This document shows, one piece after another, positions 7,301-10,905 of a stretch of DNA of 10,905 nt (positions within the stretch are counted from its first letter, which is position 1; each line of letters opens with the position of its first letter). The notes below the pieces were generated by a model. The model searched no databases. It was not told the origin of the DNA and saw nothing but the letters and a program-made list of their open reading frames with translations. The stretch is from Zygnema cylindricum. Lineage: Eukaryota; Streptophyta; Zygnematophyceae; Zygnematales; Zygnemataceae. The translations under genes were made by a program, and so were the position numbers. Location: positions 150,390 to 161,294 of the forward strand of contig JBBHKE010001620.1 in the NCBI GenBank assembly GCA_037447655.1, read 5' to 3'.

Positions 7301-7308
7301 CACGTGGC
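7301..7308. promoter_or_regulatory. G-box/ABRE-like octamer, LTR B 3' copy
   Basis: CACGTGGC is conserved with the B 5' LTR and LTR A at the same place relative to the long inverted repeat. Confidence 0.4.
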
Positions 7309-7397
7309 AAAATGACATTGGATCGCGACATCTCCGAGGATTACGTGAACGAATCTGGAGATGACATGTGTCGATATTTTGGCCATGTCGTACGATT

Positions 7398-7440
7398 GCC
7401 GTACAGAAAGTACACCGGCACCTGTACTTTTCTGTACGAC
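7398..7440. repeat. Long imperfect inverted repeat, LTR B 3' copy
   Basis: The left arm at 7398-7414 pairs with 7423-7440 apart from one substitution and one extra A, with an 8-base loop. This copy has CTGTAC in the right arm where the 5' LTR has CTATAC, which gives better pairing with its own left arm. Confidence 0.75.
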
Positions 7441-7522
7441 ACAGTAAGTTGATTGGTGGCGTACGTCAGTAGATAGATTTTTAGAGAGAGATAGGACTTA
7501 GAAAAACTTAGTAGGTAGCAGC

Positions 7523-7565
7523 CTCTCTCCGAGAGAGCTCCTGTACAAAAGGGTCATCTTTGACC
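7523..7565. repeat. Paired small hairpins, LTR B 3' copy
   Basis: CTCTCT-CCG-AGAGAG (7523-7537) and GGTCATCTTTGACC (7552-7565) repeat the arrangement found in the other two long LTRs. Confidence 0.6.
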
Positions 7566-7918
7566 ATTCATATCTATCAATTTACTTGACCATTTTTAGT
7601 GATTCTTTTTGCTGCGGACTCAAGGGAGTCAAGGGTACACAAAAATGTAGTCGGTCAAAGTTTTTGCCTGCCAAGGTGGTTGCATTTCTAACGGAAAGTC
7701 AAAGTGGTTGAATGTGTTCAACACTCATATTCTAACTTTGCATTTTGTGGTGGAACTGAGCACAAAGAAGTCTTATGTGACAGGGGTGAAGCTATAATGG
7801 GTTTGTGATTGTCAAGGGGTCAGTCATTTTGGTTTATATTAACTTGGAGTCAGCACTATTTAGATAAGCTTCTTTTAGATCTGCGATTTCTGTGGGCAAT
7901 GGAGCACACAGAGTTTCA

Positions 7919-10832
7919 CTCCTAATGTTGGTGTCCCAAACTTGATGATTTGGCATAAGAGGTTGAGGCATGTGAATTTTGATAGGCTGAGGGAAATGAA
8001 GAAGCTTGGTGAGTAGATGACATTCATTTTGAGGATAAAAAATGATGGATGATTTTGGTGGCTGTGCTCAAGGTAAGGCTCACAGACTACCCTTCCCGAA
8101 AAGTGCCACATATAGAGGTGAGAAAGTGCTAGATTTGGTCCATAAAGATATGTGGGGACTGGCAAAAGTACCTTCGGTCGGAAGGAAGATGTTTATGTTG
8201 ACAATCAGTGATGACTGGTCCACATACTCTAAAGTCTACTTCTTAAAAACAAAGTCTGAAACATCAACTTACTTCAAAAAATATAAAGCATGGAGTGAGA
8301 AATTGCACGCAACCCCCATTAAGAGAATAATAAGTGATAATGGGGGAGAATATACCTCTAACCTGTTTAGGATATACTTGAGGGATAAGAGAGTTCAGCA
8401 TCAGATTACTGTACCGAAAAACCCAAAAAAAAATGGGGTAGCTGAGAGGTTAAACCGAACTCTAGGAGATAGTGTACAGACTATGTTAGTCGATAAGAAG
8501 ATAGGAAAAAGGTTTTGGGCAGAAGCCATGAACTGTGCTAACTACATTAAGAATAAAATCCTTACTACGGTAATAAAAGGAATGACACTTTATGAGAGAT
8601 GGGTTGGAAGGAAACCAGATATTTCTCACGTTAAAGTATTCGGCAATCAAGTTTACAACGTTGGGAAATAGAGGAAAAAGTGGAAACTAGATGCTAAAGG
8701 GAAACCAGGGTATTTTGTGGGATATGGTGAAGATGTTAAGGGATATAGAGTGTATGACTTAGCTAAACAAGATATCGTTCTAGTAAAGCACCTAATTGTC
8801 ATGGATGAAGGGAAGCCATTTGATCCATTCAAATATACCAAGAAGATAAGAATCAGTTTTGAGTCCGAGAGTGAGGAGGACTCGGATCTTCCTGGAGGGA
8901 ATATGAGGGAAAACATGATTGTAGATGTAGGGGAGATCCAAAATAGGAGAAATACAACAGAATCTCCTCATATTCCTATACACTCCGAGGAGAGTGAGGA
9001 GGAGGAGCCAGAGGTGGCTTCCATGGATACAGGAGCCGATGAGACAAAGAGGAGGAACCCGAGACTTCCCTCCATTCTAGCTTTGGACTTTGAAAGATGA
9101 CGAAGAAGCAGCAAAAGACTATAGGAAAAGCATGTTGCTCATAAGGTAACTTAGTTGTCTCAGCCTGATAAGCCTCAGTCACACTCAGAGGCAATTAACA
9201 GTCCAGAGAAAGACAGATGGGTTAGAGCCATAAATGATGAGATGGCCTCCATCATGGAAGAAAATACTTGGGAGTTGGTGGACTGTCCTTCGGACAGAAA
9301 ACCTATTGGGTGCAAATGGGTGTTTAAACTGAAACTCAACCCACATAATACCATTGACAGATATAAGGCTCGGTTGGTAGTAAAGGGGTTCAGTAAAAAA
9401 AAAATGGATAGATTATGAGGAGACTTTTGCTCCGGTGGTTCGGTTCCCATCAGTAAGAATTTTCCTCAGTGTAGCAGCAGCGGAAGACATGGAAATACAA
9501 TTTTCCTCAATTTGACATGGAAATACAATTTTCCTCAGTCTAGGGGCAGCGGAAGACATGGAAATACATCAGATGGATATTAAGACTGCCTTTCTCAATG
9601 GTGAGCTAGAGGAAGAAATCTTCATGCGGCAACCATAGGGGTTTGTAGGGGAAGGAGAGGAGAGAAAAGTCTGCAGACTCATAAAGTCCTTATATGGACT
9701 AAATTAGGCTCCTAGATAATAGAATAAGAAACTAGATGAGTTTCTTAACAGTATGGGATGTATCCGGATCAGCTCTTACCATTCTATTTATATGTTTGAA
9801 GGTGAGAATGGTGTTATTTTCATTGCAATTTATATGGATTATTTGTTGGTGTTAAGTAAGTCCATGGAAAAAGATCAATAAGTTAAAAAAAAATATTAGA
9901 AGCAGATTTGACATGAAAGATTTAGGGGAAGCAAAATACATTTGGGAATTCAAATAGAAAGAGAAAGAGGGAAAAAAATTATCAGACTTACTCAGAAAGA
10001 GGTTATAAGGAATATGCTTGAGAAATTGCAGATGGAAAAGGCAAACAATAGTACTACTCCCAGGGACTTAAAGAAAGTGAGTGATGGGAGTGTAGAAGGA
10101 GGACTGATAATTTAAGATGATCAGATGAGTCCAGAAGAGAGATTGTTTATGAAGTCTATTATTTACAGGCAAGTTGTAAGAAGCTTCATCTATTTTATGA
10201 ACTGCACTAGGCCGGACATAGCAGCAGCAGTTGGAGTTCTCAATGAGAGTCTTAATGATCTTACGAAAAGAGACTGGGGGGTAGCCAAGAGAGTTATGAG
10301 ATATCTGGTGGAAACAAGGGATTTTTGGTTGCATTTAGGAGGGGAGCACACTGACATCACTACTTGGAGTGATGCCAGTTATGGAGATGCACTTATGAGA
10401 AGATGCACAACTGGGGATGTGTTATATATAGGAGAAGGTGCTTGTTGTTGGAGTAGCAAACAACAAAAGGTGGTTGCTCGGTCCACTATGGAGGCTGAGT
10501 ATATGGCCTCTTGCTCTGCTGTGAAAGAAATAATGTGGGTCAATTCTTTGTTACAAGAATTAGGGTTTATGAAGGAGGGAGTGCAGGAAGTGTTCTGTGA
10601 TAATCAGGATGCCATTCCAATTGCAGCCAATCCAAAACATCACTTTAAGGCTAAACATATGGACATAAGATTGAGTTTTGTGAGGGAAAAGGTTGAAAAC
10701 AAAATTGTGAATCTAATGCATAGTGTTGATGGGGAAATGGTGGCTGACATGATGACCAAACTTGTGCCATCTCCTAAATTAAAATATTGTAGAGAAAAAT
10801 GTGGACTAAAAGAGAAACTAAAATTAGACTAG
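7919..10832 (+). pseudogene. pol: copia pol pseudogene: integrase, reverse transcriptase, RNase H with stops and frameshifts
   Basis: The pre-integrase part (from ~7942, MIWHKRLRH) stops at 8014 and shifts frame before 8042. The integrase core (8042-8671) keeps its catalytic D, D and E in HKDMWG, SDNGGEY and NGVAER. Stops at 8669, 9098, 9122 and 9152 interrupt the same frame through the linker. Reverse transcriptase starts at ~9155 and shifts frame in a 10-A run (9395-9404). It carries a 69-bp duplication (9460-9568) and stops at 9636, 9705, 9717 and 9720, plus a frame slip near 9870 corrected near 9943. The catalytic YVDD box reads YMDY (9831-9842), losing one metal-binding Asp. After TAA 10113, RNase H (10125-10832) is open and keeps SDAS, MEAEY and CDNQ. 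No active polyprotein can be made. Confidence 0.92.
9460..9568 (+). repeat. Local triplication within the C reverse-transcriptase region
   Basis: Three imperfect units lie head to tail: 9460-9500 (41 bp), 9501-9528 (28 bp, internally deleted) and 9529-9568 (40 bp). Each starts TTTTCCTCA and ends GACATGGAAATACA. Element A has one unit here. The added 69 bases keep frame but disrupt the protein just before the first catalytic Asp of reverse transcriptase. Confidence 0.88.
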
Positions 10833-10837
10833 AAAAT

Positions 10838-10845
10838 AAAGGGAG
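10838..10845 (+). other. Polypurine tract of element C
   Basis: AAAGGGAG lies between the pol stop (10832) and the LTR start TGTTTAAATC, as in elements A and B, with one G changed to A. Confidence 0.8.
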
Positions 10846-10905
10846 TGTTTAAATCAATAGATTTAGAGGGTATTTTCTAGGTCTGAATAGATTAAGTAAA
10901 AGTGC
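10846..10905 (+). repeat. Start of the 3' LTR of element C, cut by the window edge
   Basis: TGTTTAAATC follows the polypurine tract. The GGTATTTTCTAGGTCTG block aligns with GGTATTTTATAGGTCTA at the start of the B 3' LTR, but not with LTR A, placing C nearer to B. Only 60 bases are visible. Confidence 0.75.

Larger units (their letters stand above)
3881..7918 (+). mobile_element. Element B: gag-bearing non-autonomous copia derivative with two LTRs
   Basis: Two LTR copies of one family (3881-4853 and 6747-7918) flank an 1893-bp interior. The interior has the features expected at each end: a primer-binding-site-like sequence and a gag N-terminus on the left, an RNase H tail and a polypurine tract on the right. 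By eye the LTRs agree at roughly nine bases in ten. Protease, integrase and the reverse-transcriptase core are missing. Copying would depend on enzymes from a relative, a situation known for terminal-repeat elements that keep only gag. The 5' LTR lacks its first ~220 bp. Confidence 0.8.
6747..7918 (+). repeat. 3' LTR of element B (1172 bp)
   Basis: It starts TGTTAAAATT after the polypurine tract and ends GAGTTTCA at 7918, where sequence coding for the pre-integrase region of element C begins without any gap. Positions 6967-7918 match the truncated 5' LTR, while 6747-6966 are present only here. The start resembles the 60 bases of LTR C at the right edge (shared GGTATTTT-TAGGTCT), so B and C are close relatives. 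No coding region is supported. Confidence 0.88.
7919..10905 (+). mobile_element. Element C: decayed copia element, pol part and start of 3' LTR
   Basis: Pol sequence in the same domain order as element A, ending in a stop, a polypurine tract and an LTR start, defines the right half of a third copia element. Its gag, protease and 5' LTR are not in the window. Its left limit is the junction with the CA end of LTR B, so C was probably split by the insertion of B. Confidence 0.85.

Noticed and set aside
6747-7918. This LTR as the 5' LTR of element C
   Set aside because: No primer-binding site, gag or protease follows; pol sequence starts at the next base. The polypurine tract and RNase H relic directly upstream mark it as the 3' LTR of B.
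1-10905. CRISPR array, prokaryotic operon, phage or defence system
   Set aside because: Repeats are LTRs and local duplications, not regularly spaced units. Coding content is copia gag/pol only, and the flanking signals (polypurine tracts, LTR ends) explain the layout.

Overview
The window is eukaryotic repeat DNA made almost entirely of Ty1/copia-type LTR retrotransposons. I see no host gene, no bacterial-style gene organisation and no CRISPR array. A plant with a large, repeat-rich genome is the most natural guess: the sequence after one 5' LTR resembles the plant-style primer-binding site for initiator methionine tRNA, and the LTRs carry G-box-like CACGTGGC sites. The pol proteins alone do not exclude another eukaryote.

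Layout, left to right. (1) Element A, 1-3802: an open pol frame running in from the left edge (integrase, reverse transcriptase, RNase H, stop at 2898), a polypurine tract, and an 891-bp 3' LTR (2912-3802). All catalytic motifs I looked for are intact. (2) A 78-bp unassigned spacer, 3803-3880. (3) Element B, 3881-7918: a 5'-truncated 5' LTR (3881-4853), a degenerate primer-binding site, a broken gag with a CCHC zinc knuckle (4882-5980), a heavily deleted reverse transcriptase/RNase H tail (6124-6735), a polypurine tract, and a 1172-bp 3' LTR (6747-7918). Most of pol (protease, integrase, reverse-transcriptase core) is absent, so B looks like a gag-bearing non-autonomous derivative. (4) Element C, 7919-10905: a pol pseudogene starting abruptly at the pre-integrase region and broken by many stops and frameshifts, then a polypurine tract and the first 60 bp of its 3' LTR at the right edge.

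The last CA of B's 3' LTR is joined directly to pol-coding sequence of C. That is what an insertion of B into C would leave. A is the least damaged and C carries many disabling changes, so a nested order with C oldest, then B, then A is plausible. The left-hand parts needed to prove it lie outside the window.

The three long LTRs are strongly diverged in places (A against B) but share a common set of modules in the same order: an antisense tRNA-like segment, a G-box, a long GTAC-rich inverted repeat, a CTCTCT/AGAGAG hairpin, a GGTCA/TGACC hairpin and a common 3' end. I did not find a convincing previously undescribed biological system. The most interesting signals are this shared LTR architecture and the gag-only derivative.
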